Of a stretch of 64,000 bases of DNA, positions 8,609 to 17,334 are shown piece by piece. The position numbers were made by a program, and so were the translations under genes. The stretch is from Paeniglutamicibacter antarcticus. GTDB taxonomy: Bacteria; Actinomycetota; Actinomycetes; Actinomycetales; Micrococcaceae. Each line of letters begins with the position of its first letter. Within the stretch, counting starts at the first letter, position 1. The stretch is from contig NZ_CZJT01000085.1 of assembly GCF_900010755.1 (NCBI RefSeq), positions 62,001-126,000 of the forward strand, written 5' to 3'. The notes beneath the pieces are model-generated. The model saw only the letters and a program-made list of their open reading frames with translations, was not told the origin of the DNA and searched no databases.

Positions 8609-9727
8609 TCAAGAACCTTTTGGATAGTTCCGACAAAGCTCGATAAAGCGGGTGTTTGCCTCGACTTCACCAATGCTCACACGCACACCCTCACCGGCAA
8701 AACCACGCGCCGAGAGCGCGTGTTCCTCCGCAAGCGCCAAGAACCCGGCGGTCTTCTCGCCCAGCGGCAGCCAAACAAAGTTTCCCTCGGCCTGCAGAAT
8801 GTTCCACCCGGCATCCTTCAATGCGGCCACAACGCGGGTACGTTCGTCGACAATCTTTTGTACCCTTTCCACAACCTGGTCGAAATTGGCCAGGGAAGCC
8901 ACCGCGGCATCCTCGGCGAGCGAGGACACTGCGAACATCGTGGCGCCGACACGAAGGTAGTCGGTGACTTCCGGGTGGGCAACCGAATAACCGACACGCA
9001 GGTTTGCCAGCCCATGGGCCTTGGAAAAGGTCCGCAGCACCACGACGTTTGTGTGCTCGCGGTAAACCTTGATTCCGTCAACGGCGTTCTCGTCGCGCAC
9101 GAATTCCTGGTAGGCCTCGTCAACGACGATCAGAACATTCGAGGGAACCTTCGCGATGAAGTCCTCAACCTCTGACTGGGTCAGGATAGGCCCGGTCGGG
9201 TTGTTCGGGGTGCACAGCAGGATCACCGAGGTGCGCTCGTTGACGGCTTCGGCCATGGCATCGAGGTCATGGCGACCATCGGCCAACAGCGGCACCTCAA
9301 CCGGCAGCGCACCAGCGGTCTGCACCACGATCGGGTAGGCCTCGAAGGAACGCCACGCGAAGATCACCTCGTCCTGCACGCCATCGTCATCCTGGCCCGC
9401 AAAGGTGGCAAGGATCTGGGTCAACGCGCCGAGCGAACCGGCTCCGGTTACGATATCGTCGGCCGGCACATCGAGGAATGCGGACAGGGCGTTGCGCAGC
9501 TTTGTCGACAGCGGGTCCGGGTAACGGTTGATCGCAGCCTGCGCGCGGATCGCGTCAAGCACCGCCGGGATCGGCGGTAGCGGATTCTCATTCGAGGAAA
9601 GCTTAAACGCTGTAAGCCCCGGCACTTCTTTTGGCGGTTTCCCGGCCGCATACTTCGGCATCCGACCGATGATGGTGCGGGGCTGGAGCGAATCGTGGGG
9701 TGCGGGGTTTTGCGTGGTCATGGTCAC
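8609..9727 (-). CDS. hisC: Histidinol-phosphate/aromatic aminotransferase (class I/II, PLP)
   Basis: 372 residues, fold type I aminotransferase. Seen: N-terminal FKLSSNENPLPP typical of HisC, AGSLGALTQ, CTPNNPTGP, VVDEAYQEF, and the PLP-Schiff-base Lys in FSKAHGLANLRVGY. It transfers an amino group between glutamate and imidazole-acetol phosphate or an aromatic keto acid. The shorter N-terminus and lone position outside a his operon fit the Pat (aromatic aminotransferase) subgroup equally well. A GTG at 9727 with GGA six bases upstream is preferred over the ATG at 9721. It precedes the bkd operon on the same strand. Confidence 0.85.
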   Translation of the reverse strand: MTMTTQNPAPHDSLQPRTIIGRMPKYAAGKPPKEVPGLTAFKLSSNENPLPPIPAVLDAIRAQAAINRYPDPLSTKLRNALSAFLDVPADDIVTGAGSLGALTQILATFAGQDDDGVQDEVIFAWRSFEAYPIVVQTAGALPVEVPLLADGRHDLDAMAEAVNERTSVILLCTPNNPTGPILTQSEVEDFIAKVPSNVLIVVDEAYQEFVRDENAVDGIKVYREHTNVVVLRTFSKAHGLANLRVGYSVAHPEVTDYLRVGATMFAVSSLAEDAAVASLANFDQVVERVQKIVDERTRVVAALKDAGWNILQAEGNFVWLPLGEKTAGFLALAEEHALSARGFAGEGVRVSIGEVEANTRFIELCRNYPKGS

Positions 9728-9812
9728 AGCTTATCCAATGGGCAGCTGGGAAGGCACTGGGAAGTGCGCGCGTACGCAGGTCGCCGTCATAAACGTATGC
9801 GATTATTGGGCC

Positions 9813-10205
9813 ATGATTGCGTTTCTCATCAGAGTGATTATCAATGCCTTGGGCTTGGCCGCTGCCGCTTGGGTTGTCCCCGGCATCGTTGTCACCCCGG
9901 CTCCCGTGGAAGACCCGACCCTTGGCATTGTGCTGTCGTACCTGACCGTCGGCCTGATTTTCGGCGTGGTCAATGCGTTTGTCCGACCGATCATCAGCTT
10001 CTTGTCGCTGCCCATCACCTGCCTGACGCTGGGGCTTTTTGCGGTGGTCATCAATGCCGGAATGCTGATGCTGACCTCGTGGATCACCAGTCATATGTCA
10101 TTCGGCCTGCACGTGAATGACTTCTTCTGGGATGCCATCATCGCTTCCCTGATCATTTCGCTGGTCTCGGTGGTCATCGGCTGGCTCACCCCCAACCGGA
10201 GGTAA
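9813..10205 (+). CDS. Phage-holin-4-like (PF04020-type) small membrane protein
   Basis: 130 residues with four predicted membrane helices (IRVIINALGLAAAAWVV, GIVLSYLTVGLIFGVV, CLTLGLFAVVINAGML, and a C-terminal ASLIISLVSVVIGW). The VVNAFVRPI motif after helix 2 and the overall pattern match the bacterial four-helix membrane family often labelled mycobacteriophage holin-like but encoded chromosomally; function unknown. The start is the ATG at 9813; the open frame upstream overlaps hisC antisense. Its end overlaps the convergent hydrolase gene by 20 bp. Confidence 0.85.
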   Translation: MIAFLIRVIINALGLAAAAWVVPGIVVTPAPVEDPTLGIVLSYLTVGLIFGVVNAFVRPIISFLSLPITCLTLGLFAVVINAGMLMLTSWITSHMSFGLHVNDFFWDAIIASLIISLVSVVIGWLTPNRR

Positions 10206-11652
10206 CAGGAGGAATCCGCGAACCGGGTTTCCTTGCAGGCCTCCATGTGGCTGGAGGCTTCGGCGCCGGCTTGGCCGCCACGTTTCGCCGCAATTGGTAA
10301 GAACGCACACGCAGGCTGCCGGATCCTGCCAAAAGTGCGCTCAGTTGCCCTGTTGAATCAACGATGCCTGCACTGGTTGCACCCTTGAGTTCTTGTACAT
10401 GATCCCGGTAGTTCTCGAGCTTGTGGGCCTGCCCGAACCCGTCGTTCGACAGCTTCAGGGATGGATCCGGCCCATCGAAATAGACTGTGACCCTGTTCCG
10501 CCCTTCGGGATTCTTAGACCCGTCGGTTCCCGGAACCATGTCTTGACGGTCCTCCAGGTGAAGCGCCTTGGTGGTTCTCGGCACCGCTGCCAGAGCCACC
10601 GGTGAACCGAGAGTCAGCACGTAGGCAACATCGTAGGTTTCACTGATCCTGGTATCACCCGCCAAATTTGCGGCATGGATCCCGCCCTGGCTGTAGCCGC
10701 TGAACACCACCGCATCGCCGGGCCTTGCTCCGGCTTGCGCCAGGGCCTCCGACACGGCCACCGATACTTGTTGGGATCCGAATCCCATGCCCTCGGCAAT
10801 CCCTGCGGTATCCCAGGGGTTCACCGCATTCAACCCCTCGGGAAGCGGCCCGGCAATATCCGTGCCGTGGCCCTCAGCCCGCAGCGCGGCAGACTGCGTA
10901 CCGGGAATCGTCACGATGTGCACCGGGGCACCAGTGCCTTTGACGGTGCTCACCAGGACGCTGCCGGGCGGTTCACGTTCGGCAATTTCTTGCAATTCCA
11001 CCAAGGTCTCCAAACTTCCCTGACGGTTGATCGTGCGCTCGCCGTTGAGTGATGCGAGCTGGACGGAGCCCATGTCAATGAGGCCAAACTTGCCCAACCC
11101 GTCCGCCAATACCGGGTACAAGCGGTCAGCGACAGTCGTGTCAAAAAGCCCTCCGTGCTCCCGGTCCCGCAGCAAGCCCGGCGGGTTCAGCTTCCCCGGA
11201 ATCATGGTGCCCAGGAATTCCGGCAGCTGGTTGATGAGGTCCTCCATGGTGTCGGTCCGTGGACGGGCCCTGTTGGTGACGAGGTCCCGCATCAGCAACA
11301 AGGGCAACAGCCCGCCACGCACGCTGTTGATTGCTTGGACCGCCATGGACTCGGCCTGCTCATAAACCCTGCGGGAGGCAGCCACCTTCAAGGACAAGCT
11401 CCCGGCTTCCGCAGCACGCGCCGAGCAGATTGCCGCAAGCCCGAGGATCTCCCCCGCAACCCAGAGCAACCTGTATCGCTGCGATGCGGTGCCCAACACC
11501 AGTAACGTCGCCGGCAGCTCGGGGGAACGGGCAAGGTTCCCTGAGCCCTCCAGCAGCTCCAGACCGGCGGCACCCAGCATCGAGGCGCTTCGCTCAAGTT
11601 CCTCAAAACTGAATTCAATACCGTCAAGTCCCCCGCGGCTTTCATATCCCAT
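10186..11652 (-). CDS. Alpha/beta hydrolase-like protein with N-terminal helical domain
   Basis: 488 residues. The N-terminal 190 residues are Ala/Leu-rich and helical with no signal peptide. The C-terminal half has a serine-hydrolase nucleophile elbow (VVFSGYSQGGIHAANLAGD) preceded by a PGTQSA strand and followed by LGSPVALAAVP, much like secreted PE-PPE/cutinase-like hydrolases of actinobacteria. The tail is basic and Pro-rich. It starts 7 bp after the stop of a WXG-like protein gene, so the two form an operon resembling type VII secretion substrate pairs. Substrate and export route are inferred, not shown. The longer open frame to 11829 overlaps the partner gene and is rejected. Confidence 0.75.
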   Translation of the reverse strand: MGYESRGGLDGIEFSFEELERSASMLGAAGLELLEGSGNLARSPELPATLLVLGTASQRYRLLWVAGEILGLAAICSARAAEAGSLSLKVAASRRVYEQAESMAVQAINSVRGGLLPLLLMRDLVTNRARPRTDTMEDLINQLPEFLGTMIPGKLNPPGLLRDREHGGLFDTTVADRLYPVLADGLGKFGLIDMGSVQLASLNGERTINRQGSLETLVELQEIAEREPPGSVLVSTVKGTGAPVHIVTIPGTQSAALRAEGHGTDIAGPLPEGLNAVNPWDTAGIAEGMGFGSQQVSVAVSEALAQAGARPGDAVVFSGYSQGGIHAANLAGDTRISETYDVAYVLTLGSPVALAAVPRTTKALHLEDRQDMVPGTDGSKNPEGRNRVTVYFDGPDPSLKLSNDGFGQAHKLENYRDHVQELKGATSAGIVDSTGQLSALLAGSGSLRVRSYQLRRNVAAKPAPKPPATWRPARKPGSRIPPVTSGWG

Positions 11653-11659
11653 GGCTGTC

Positions 11660-11998
11660 TCAGTCCCTGCCCAGGATTCCGTTCCCACCCAGCAAACCCG
11701 GGGGCAGCAGCCCGGGCAGCGTCGCTGTGCTGAGCATCGCCACCCCCGAAAGGATCGAGGCCTCAAGCTCGGCCAAGTCGGAGCGGGCACCCCAGATTTC
11801 CCCGCGGGCCGCTTCCAGCCGAGCGTCAAGGTCGGCGACCTTGCCCGCCAGCTCCGCGGCGCGGTCCCTGAACGCCCGTCCCGCCGGGGATTCCCACTCC
11901 AGGTTCAGTACCCGGTCCAGTTGTTCCCTGGCTCGATACACTGCCGCCTGCGTGGCCACCACCCGGGTCAGCATTTCATCGGCGATTGCCTCCAACAT
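11660..11998 (-). CDS. WXG-like helical protein (possible type VII secretion partner)
   Basis: 112 residues, almost entirely helical with long Ala/Arg/Glu heptad-like stretches. A WESPAGRAF motif near residue 35 matches the W-x-x-x-A-G-x-x-F turn that joins the two helices of ESAT-6/WXG100-like proteins; it is not the strict WXG. The C-terminus becomes Gly/Leu-rich (LPGLLPPGLLGG). It is the first gene of a two-gene unit with the hydrolase downstream. The ATG at 11998 has a GGGGG site 9 bases upstream. Family assignment is by motif only. Confidence 0.7.
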   Translation of the reverse strand: MLEAIADEMLTRVVATQAAVYRAREQLDRVLNLEWESPAGRAFRDRAAELAGKVADLDARLEAARGEIWGARSDLAELEASILSGVAMLSTATLPGLLPPGLLGGNGILGRD

Positions 11999-12234
11999 GT
12001 TGATTCGCCCCCTTACGTTGCGTCATCCGTTGGGCCCTCGTTACACGTTGCACTCACGAGCAAACGGCCTCAAACCCAAGTACTGGATCCCTGCAACGGT
12101 AGAAGAAGCAGCCGCCCCCACTCCGGGGGACCTACGCAGTGTGGATAACAACGCCCCCCGGCAAAACATGCAATGGAAGTGGGCGGCGTCACTGACCCGG
12201 CCGTAGTGAGGCAAAACATGAAAGAATGGGCACC

Positions 12235-13644
12235 ATGGCTGATTCCGCGCGCATTTCACTTGCATCCGAACCCCTCGCCCTTGGTGCCCTGGACGGTCGT
12301 TACCGTGCAGCAGTCGCCCCATTGGTCGACCACCTCTCCGAAGCGGCACTGAACCGCGACCGCGTCCACGTTGAAGTTGAGTGGCTGATCCACCTGACCG
12401 ACAACTCGGTGCTTCCGGGCACCTCCCCGCTGACCGATGACCAGCGTGCAGCGTTGCGCGCCATCGTCACCGAATTCAACGCCGCCTCGGTCAACGAGCT
12501 TGCCGAAATCGAAGCCGTCACGGTTCACGATGTGAAGGCCGTCGAGTACTACATCGGCCGCCGCCTCGAGGCCATCGGCATCGCAGATTTGACCGCACTG
12601 GTGCACTTCGGTTGCACCTCCGAGGACATCAACAACCTCTCCTACGCCCTGGGCGTCAGGGATGCAGTGTTGAACGTTTGGCTTCCGGCTGCACGCACCC
12701 TGGTTGCGCAGATCACCACCATGGCAGAAGAATCCCGCAACGTGCCGATGCTCTCGCGCACCCACGGCCAGCCGGCAACCCCGACCACCTTGGGCAAGGA
12801 AATGGCAGTCATGGCCTGGCGCCTGACCCGCCAGCTGGACCGCATCGAGAAGACCGAGTTCCTGGGCAAGATCAACGGTGCCACCGGCACCTACGCCGCC
12901 CACTACGCTTCGGTTCCGTCCGCCGACTGGCAGGAAGTCTCGCGCAACTTCGTCGAGGGCCTGGGCTTGACCTGGAACCCGCTGACCACCCAGATCGAAT
13001 CCCACGACTGGCAGGCTGAGCTGTACGCGGACATGGCCCGCTTCAACCGCGTGCTGCACAACCTGTGCACCGATGTATGGAGCTACATCTCCATCGGCTA
13101 CTTCGCGCAGATCCCGGTTGCCGGTGCCACAGGTTCCTCGACCATGCCGCACAAGGTCAACCCGATCCGCTTCGAGAACGCCGAGGCGAACCTGGAAATC
13201 TCCAACGGCCTGCTCGACACCCTGGGCGCCACCCTGGTGACCAGCCGCTGGCAGCGCGACCTCACCGATTCCTCCTCGCAGCGCAACATCGGCACCGCCT
13301 TTGGCCACTCGCTGCTGGCGATCTCCAACGTCGCCAAGGGCCTTGACCGCCTCGACGTTGCCGAAGCAGTTCTTGCCGACGATCTTGACCACAACTGGGA
13401 GGTGCTCGGCGAGGCCATCCAGATGGTCATGCGCGCCGAGGCCATCGCAGGGGTCGAAGGCATGGAAAACCCGTACGAGCGCCTGAAGGACCTGACCCGC
13501 GGCCAGCGCGTCGACGCGGCCCGCATGCAGGAATTCGTTTCCGGTCTTGGCTTGTCCGCAGATGCCCAGGCACGCCTGCTGGCACTGACCCCGGGCACCT
13601 ACAACGGCATCGCTTCGCAGCTGGTTGACCACCTGAAGAAGTAG
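12235..13644 (+). CDS. purB: Adenylosuccinate lyase
   Basis: 469 residues. Cleaves SAICAR to AICAR and adenylosuccinate to AMP, both with fumarate release, in purine synthesis. The fumarase-superfamily signature GSSTMPHKVNP is intact, with SRTHGQPATPTTLGKE and the TSEDINN region holding the catalytic His/Ser neighbourhood. Its N-terminal ALGALDGRY resembles the longer PurB subgroup of E. coli type. Two ATGs are possible (12226, 12235); an AAAGA site sits nine bases before the second, which I chose. Two GGCAAAACATG repeats lie 15 and 65 bp upstream. Confidence 0.97.
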   Translation: MADSARISLASEPLALGALDGRYRAAVAPLVDHLSEAALNRDRVHVEVEWLIHLTDNSVLPGTSPLTDDQRAALRAIVTEFNAASVNELAEIEAVTVHDVKAVEYYIGRRLEAIGIADLTALVHFGCTSEDINNLSYALGVRDAVLNVWLPAARTLVAQITTMAEESRNVPMLSRTHGQPATPTTLGKEMAVMAWRLTRQLDRIEKTEFLGKINGATGTYAAHYASVPSADWQEVSRNFVEGLGLTWNPLTTQIESHDWQAELYADMARFNRVLHNLCTDVWSYISIGYFAQIPVAGATGSSTMPHKVNPIRFENAEANLEISNGLLDTLGATLVTSRWQRDLTDSSSQRNIGTAFGHSLLAISNVAKGLDRLDVAEAVLADDLDHNWEVLGEAIQMVMRAEAIAGVEGMENPYERLKDLTRGQRVDAARMQEFVSGLGLSADAQARLLALTPGTYNGIASQLVDHLKK

Positions 13645-13678
13645 TTTGCGGCGGATCATTCCGCTTCCTGATGCAACT

Positions 13679-13717
13679 AAGGATCGCCCCGACCACAAGG
13701 TCGGGGCGATCCTTTTT
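13679..13717 (+). terminator. Rho-independent terminator of purB
   Basis: Perfect 16-bp stem (13679-13694 with 13699-13714), ACAA loop and a run of five T. It lies 34 bp after the purB stop and also faces the convergent VOC gene. Confidence 0.95.
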
Positions 13718-13783
13718 CCCACACAGCGGCGACTACAGGTGGTTGCCTGCGCCTATACAGGACATCGGCCAACCGTCGTGCGG

Positions 13784-14563
13784 CTAGCCCTGATTGATCT
13801 CCTGGGTGATCCAGAACGGGGCGCCGGTCGCATCGGTGAGTGCCGCGTTGCGGCCGAACGGAGTGTCCTCGGCGGGCTGGATCACGGTTCCCCCATGGGC
13901 CAGAGCCTTTTCGATGGCGGCATCTGCGTCCTCAACGGCAAAGTAGACGTGCCAATTGGCTGGAACCCCGGCTGGGAGGAATGAACTGGCATCCATGATT
14001 CCGGCCTTGGCCTCTTCATTCGCGCCAAGGGTCGAGTAGCGGAATTCGTCACTGTCACCGACGACGTTCATGTCCCAGCCGAACACATCCAGATAGAATT
14101 TCACGGCGGACGCGAAATCACGGGTAAAGAGCTCGTGCCAGGCAGGGGCCCCGGACTCGGCGACCAGCTGATAGCCGGTGTGGCCGCCGAATTCCCAGAG
14201 CCCGAGACTTGCCCCGCCCGGATCGCCGATCATCGCCATCTTGCCCTGCTCCGGAACTTCCATCGGCGGCATGAACACTGCGCCTCCGCTGGCGGTTGCG
14301 GCCTCCACCGTCGCGTCGATGTCATCCACGCGCAGGTAAGTCGACCAGATGTCCGGATACCCGGACTGGCCGTCGTTCTTCATGAGTCCGGCAACGGACT
14401 GCCCGTCCTTGAACGCCGTGGTGTAACCGCCATACTTCTCCTGGTCACCAACCTCGTACGTCCATCCGAACAACGCGGAATAGAAGTCCATCGAGCGCTG
14501 GGGATCGGCGGTCATCAGGTCGATCCAGCATGGCGATCCTGCGGTTATATCTGGCTTGGGCAT
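13784..14563 (-). CDS. VOC-superfamily protein with two glyoxalase-like domains
   Basis: 259 residues from the ATG at 14563. Two tandem betaalphabetabetabeta modules: residues about 8-120 (PCWIDLMTADPQRSMDFYS, DPGGASLGLWE) and 135-259 (PAWHELFTRDFASAVKFYL, DATGAPFWITQE). This layout matches the CFP30B-like actinobacterial group within the glyoxalase/bleomycin-resistance superfamily. Metal ligands are not obvious in both halves, so the reaction is unknown. Single gene, convergent with purB. The longer open frame to 14647 lacks a ribosome site, whereas GGAA precedes 14563. Confidence 0.88.
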   Translation of the reverse strand: MPKPDITAGSPCWIDLMTADPQRSMDFYSALFGWTYEVGDQEKYGGYTTAFKDGQSVAGLMKNDGQSGYPDIWSTYLRVDDIDATVEAATASGGAVFMPPMEVPEQGKMAMIGDPGGASLGLWEFGGHTGYQLVAESGAPAWHELFTRDFASAVKFYLDVFGWDMNVVGDSDEFRYSTLGANEEAKAGIMDASSFLPAGVPANWHVYFAVEDADAAIEKALAHGGTVIQPAEDTPFGRNAALTDATGAPFWITQEINQG

Positions 14564-14977
14564 GAGTTTTCCGTTCCGTGAGTGGGGCTCTGCCCCGATG
14601 GCGAGTCTATGTCCGGTGCTGGTGCTAGGCAATGAATTTTTAGACATATTCCGTTGAACTTTTCCGCGCGGGAAACCTTGGACAGTATTGCCTCCTAACT
14701 AGGCCGGTTTCCTGGATTCCACGACGCCAAGGTGGTTCATTCAGGAGCGCATCCGTCCGGCACTGCAGTTCCACGACGAAGCCTGCTGGGGCCGGCCGGC
14801 CAGCGATCTCCGGTGTGGAACTGCCGCGTGCATTTCCAACAGGTTTCCGAGGTCTCCCATGTTGTATTGTGATCGTGATTTCCATTTACCCTTGGCGCAA
14901 CAGCAACTGCGCCTCGGTGAAATCCCGCTCTGGAATGCTCAACAGCATCAACCATGAGTGAAAGGGAACGATGCGCC
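14564..14977. other. Gene-less stretch between divergent VOC and nitrate porter genes
   Basis: About 410 bp without a supported gene. It should contain two divergent promoters. I see only a short imperfect dyad (TTTCC-GCGCG-GGAAA near 14660) and no clear GlnR-type site. Confidence 0.5.
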
Positions 14978-16210
14978 TTGAGCACCCAGCTAGAGTCCGA
15001 ACCGCAAACGATCGGCACCGCCACAGCTCCCACGAATTCCCTGGTGATGAACAAGGGCCGCTGGGTCGGCAATTGGGACGCTGAGAACCCCGAATTCTGG
15101 AACAACATCGGCCGCTCCACCGCCGGAACCAACCTTCGCTGGTCAATTTTCGCGGAGTTCCTGGGCTTCGTCGTATGGCAGCTTTTCGCAATCGTCGCGG
15201 TCTACCTGCCGAAGGCGGGATTCGAGTACAGCACCACCCAGCTCTTCTGGTTGATTTCGATGCCCAGCCTCGTCGGCGCAACCCTGCGGATTCCCTACAC
15301 CTTCATGGTCGCCCGCTTCGGGGGCCGGAACTGGACCGTTGTCTCCGCCCTGTTGCTGCTGATCCCTGCCGGCGGCCTGGCGCTTGCCGTATCCGACACC
15401 AGCACCCCATTCTGGGTCATGCTGACCCTGGCCGGACTCGCAGGGTTCGGCGGCGGCAACTTCGCCTCCTCGATGGCCAACATCACCTACTTCTACCCGG
15501 CCTCGCAGAAGGGCTGGGCCCTGGGGCTGAACGCCGCGGGCGGCAACCTGGGCGCCGCGGTGGCCCAACTGCTGGTGCCGATCGCCATTACCGTCTTCGC
15601 CGCCGGCTCGTTGCAGTTGCCGATGGCGGGCATCATCTGGATCCCCTTGATCCTGCTCGCGGCATTCGGCGCCCGGCGCAACATGCACAACCTGAGCAAC
15701 GCCCGCTCGGACGTGCGTGGCGCGCTGGCCTGCCTGAAGGAAAAGCACTTGCGGATCATCGCATCCCTGTACATCGGCACCTTCGGATCCTTCATCCGGT
15801 TCTCGGCGGTGTTCCCGAAACTCATCGCCGACACCTTCACCGGATACTCATCCTTCCAGCTGGGCACGGCCACAATCTCCCTGGCCTTCCTCGGCCCCCT
15901 GGTCGGTTCCCTGGCCCGGCCATTCGGCGGAAAACTGGCCGACCGGTTCGGCGGCGCAAGGATCACCTTCGGCGCCCACAGCCTCATGGCCACGGTGACC
16001 GTCGGACTGGTGCTGACACTCGCGAACGCCAACTTCTGGCACTTCCTCGCGCTCTTCTTGGTGCTCTTCCTGGCGCTCTTCACCGCCAGCGGCGTCGGCG
16101 ACGGATCAACCTACCGGATGATCCCCGCGATCATCGTGATCGGCGGGGTCGCGGCCCTGGGAGATCGGGACATTGAACTGCAGTCCCTGGTTCCGGCGGT
16201 GGCCCGATGA
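14978..16210 (+). CDS. narK: NarK-family nitrate/nitrite transporter, C-terminally truncated
   Basis: Major facilitator with about ten membrane helices. NarK features are intact: NxxFAEFLGFVVW start, the first nitrate signature FGGGNFASSMANITYFYP, and the second signature region GVGDGSTYRMIPAI. Family members normally continue about 70 residues past that motif with two more helices; here only an unrelated 26-residue tail (GVAALGDRDIELQSL) follows before the stop, which overlaps the next start (ATGA). I infer a 3' deletion that fused the porter to sequence before the HemD gene. Start: a TTG at 14978 with AAAGGGA upstream is better supported than the ATG at 14954, which has no ribosome site. 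Confidence 0.85.
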   Translation: MSTQLESEPQTIGTATAPTNSLVMNKGRWVGNWDAENPEFWNNIGRSTAGTNLRWSIFAEFLGFVVWQLFAIVAVYLPKAGFEYSTTQLFWLISMPSLVGATLRIPYTFMVARFGGRNWTVVSALLLLIPAGGLALAVSDTSTPFWVMLTLAGLAGFGGGNFASSMANITYFYPASQKGWALGLNAAGGNLGAAVAQLLVPIAITVFAAGSLQLPMAGIIWIPLILLAAFGARRNMHNLSNARSDVRGALACLKEKHLRIIASLYIGTFGSFIRFSAVFPKLIADTFTGYSSFQLGTATISLAFLGPLVGSLARPFGGKLADRFGGARITFGAHSLMATVTVGLVLTLANANFWHFLALFLVLFLALFTASGVGDGSTYRMIPAIIVIGGVAALGDRDIELQSLVPAVAR

Positions 16211-17334
16211 GCGTCGCCGAGCGGGAGTCAGTCATCCGTGAAGCCTCCCCGCTGTCCGGGTTCCGGATCGCCGTCACTTCGGAACGGCGATCGGCCGAAC
16301 TCATCGAGGCCTTGCAGCGCCGTGGTGCGCAGGTCCAGCACGCCCCGACGTTGCGCATGGCGCCGCTGGTTCATGATGCGGATCTGCTTCAACACACCCG
16401 GCAGGTCCTCGCGTTGCGACCCGAGTTCGTTTTGGTCAGCACCGCCTACGGATTTCGCCGCTGGTTTGAGACGGCGGACGCCGCGGGATTGGGCGAGGAG
16501 CTGAGCCAGGTCCTGCATGCCGCATCGATCCATGTGCGCGGTCCCAAGGCCCTGGGTGCCGTGCGGGCGCTGGGCTTCGAGGCAGACGGCATGAGCAGCG
16601 ACGAGCTGATCTCCACCCTGGTTTCCGAGGTGGCACCAAGGATCGCCGGCCAGGCGGTGGTGTTGCAGCAGCACGGAATCGGCGAGGATCGGACAACCTT
16701 GGCCCTGCTTGATGCCGGGGCCAGGGCAGTCATCCGGGTCAGCCCCTATCGCTGGGGACCTCCGGAGGACGCGGACCGGGTCACCCAGCTGCTGAGGGCA
16801 CTGTGCTCCGGGGCCATTGATGCCATCACCTTCACCAGTGCGCCGGCGGTCCGCGCGCTGTTCGCCGCTGCGGAGGAACAGGGTTGCTACCCGGATCTCT
16901 TGGAGGCCCTGCAGTTCAACGTGTGTTCGGTGACAGTGGGACCGGTGACGGCCGCCCTGCTGCGGGAGGTCGGGATCGAGCCGCTGGTTCCCGAACGGCA
17001 CCGGCTGGGGGCGATGATCCGCATCTTGGTGGAGCACCTGAGCGCCAGCGGATCGATCAGCTGCCAAACCGTCCTGGGGTCCTGTGAGCTGCGCGGGGAC
17101 ACCGTGCTCTTCAATGGACAGGACCGCGAACTCAGCGCCATCCAGCTCAAGCTCTTCAGGTCGCTGTTGAGCGCTCGCGGGCGGGTGGTGTCCCGGGCCC
17201 GTTTGGTTTCGCTGTTGCCGGACGGTTCCTCGGACCATGCCCTGGACATGGCGTTGAGCAGGCTTCGGCGGGCCTTGCCGGACCCGCGGCTGATCTCCAC
17301 GGTCGTCAAGCGCGGCTACCGGATCAACGCCTAG
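16207..17334 (+). CDS. Uroporphyrinogen-III synthase-like protein fused to a winged-helix domain (NnaR-type)
   Basis: 375 residues. Residues about 15-265 form a HemD-like two-lobed domain (RIAVTSERRSAELIEAL, PLVHDADLL, TFTSAPAVRALF, VTVGPVTAALLREVGI). Residues about 290-375 are an OmpR-type winged helix (LSAIQLKLFRSLLSARGRVVSRARLVS, RLRRALPDP, STVVKRGYRI). Actinobacterial proteins of this layout sit beside nitrate/nitrite genes and act as nitrate-assimilation regulators, and some keep HemD activity for siroheme. Overlap with the porter supports that link; no nir or nas gene is present here. The end overlaps a convergent response regulator by 4 bp. Confidence 0.88.
   Translation: MSVAERESVIREASPLSGFRIAVTSERRSAELIEALQRRGAQVQHAPTLRMAPLVHDADLLQHTRQVLALRPEFVLVSTAYGFRRWFETADAAGLGEELSQVLHAASIHVRGPKALGAVRALGFEADGMSSDELISTLVSEVAPRIAGQAVVLQQHGIGEDRTTLALLDAGARAVIRVSPYRWGPPEDADRVTQLLRALCSGAIDAITFTSAPAVRALFAAAEEQGCYPDLLEALQFNVCSVTVGPVTAALLREVGIEPLVPERHRLGAMIRILVEHLSASGSISCQTVLGSCELRGDTVLFNGQDRELSAIQLKLFRSLLSARGRVVSRARLVSLLPDGSSDHALDMALSRLRRALPDPRLISTVVKRGYRINA

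Noticed and set aside
12256-13722. 488-codon minus-strand frame opposite purB
   Set aside because: purB is certain from its signature; the antisense frame has no ribosome site and shadow-like composition, and it runs through the purB terminator.
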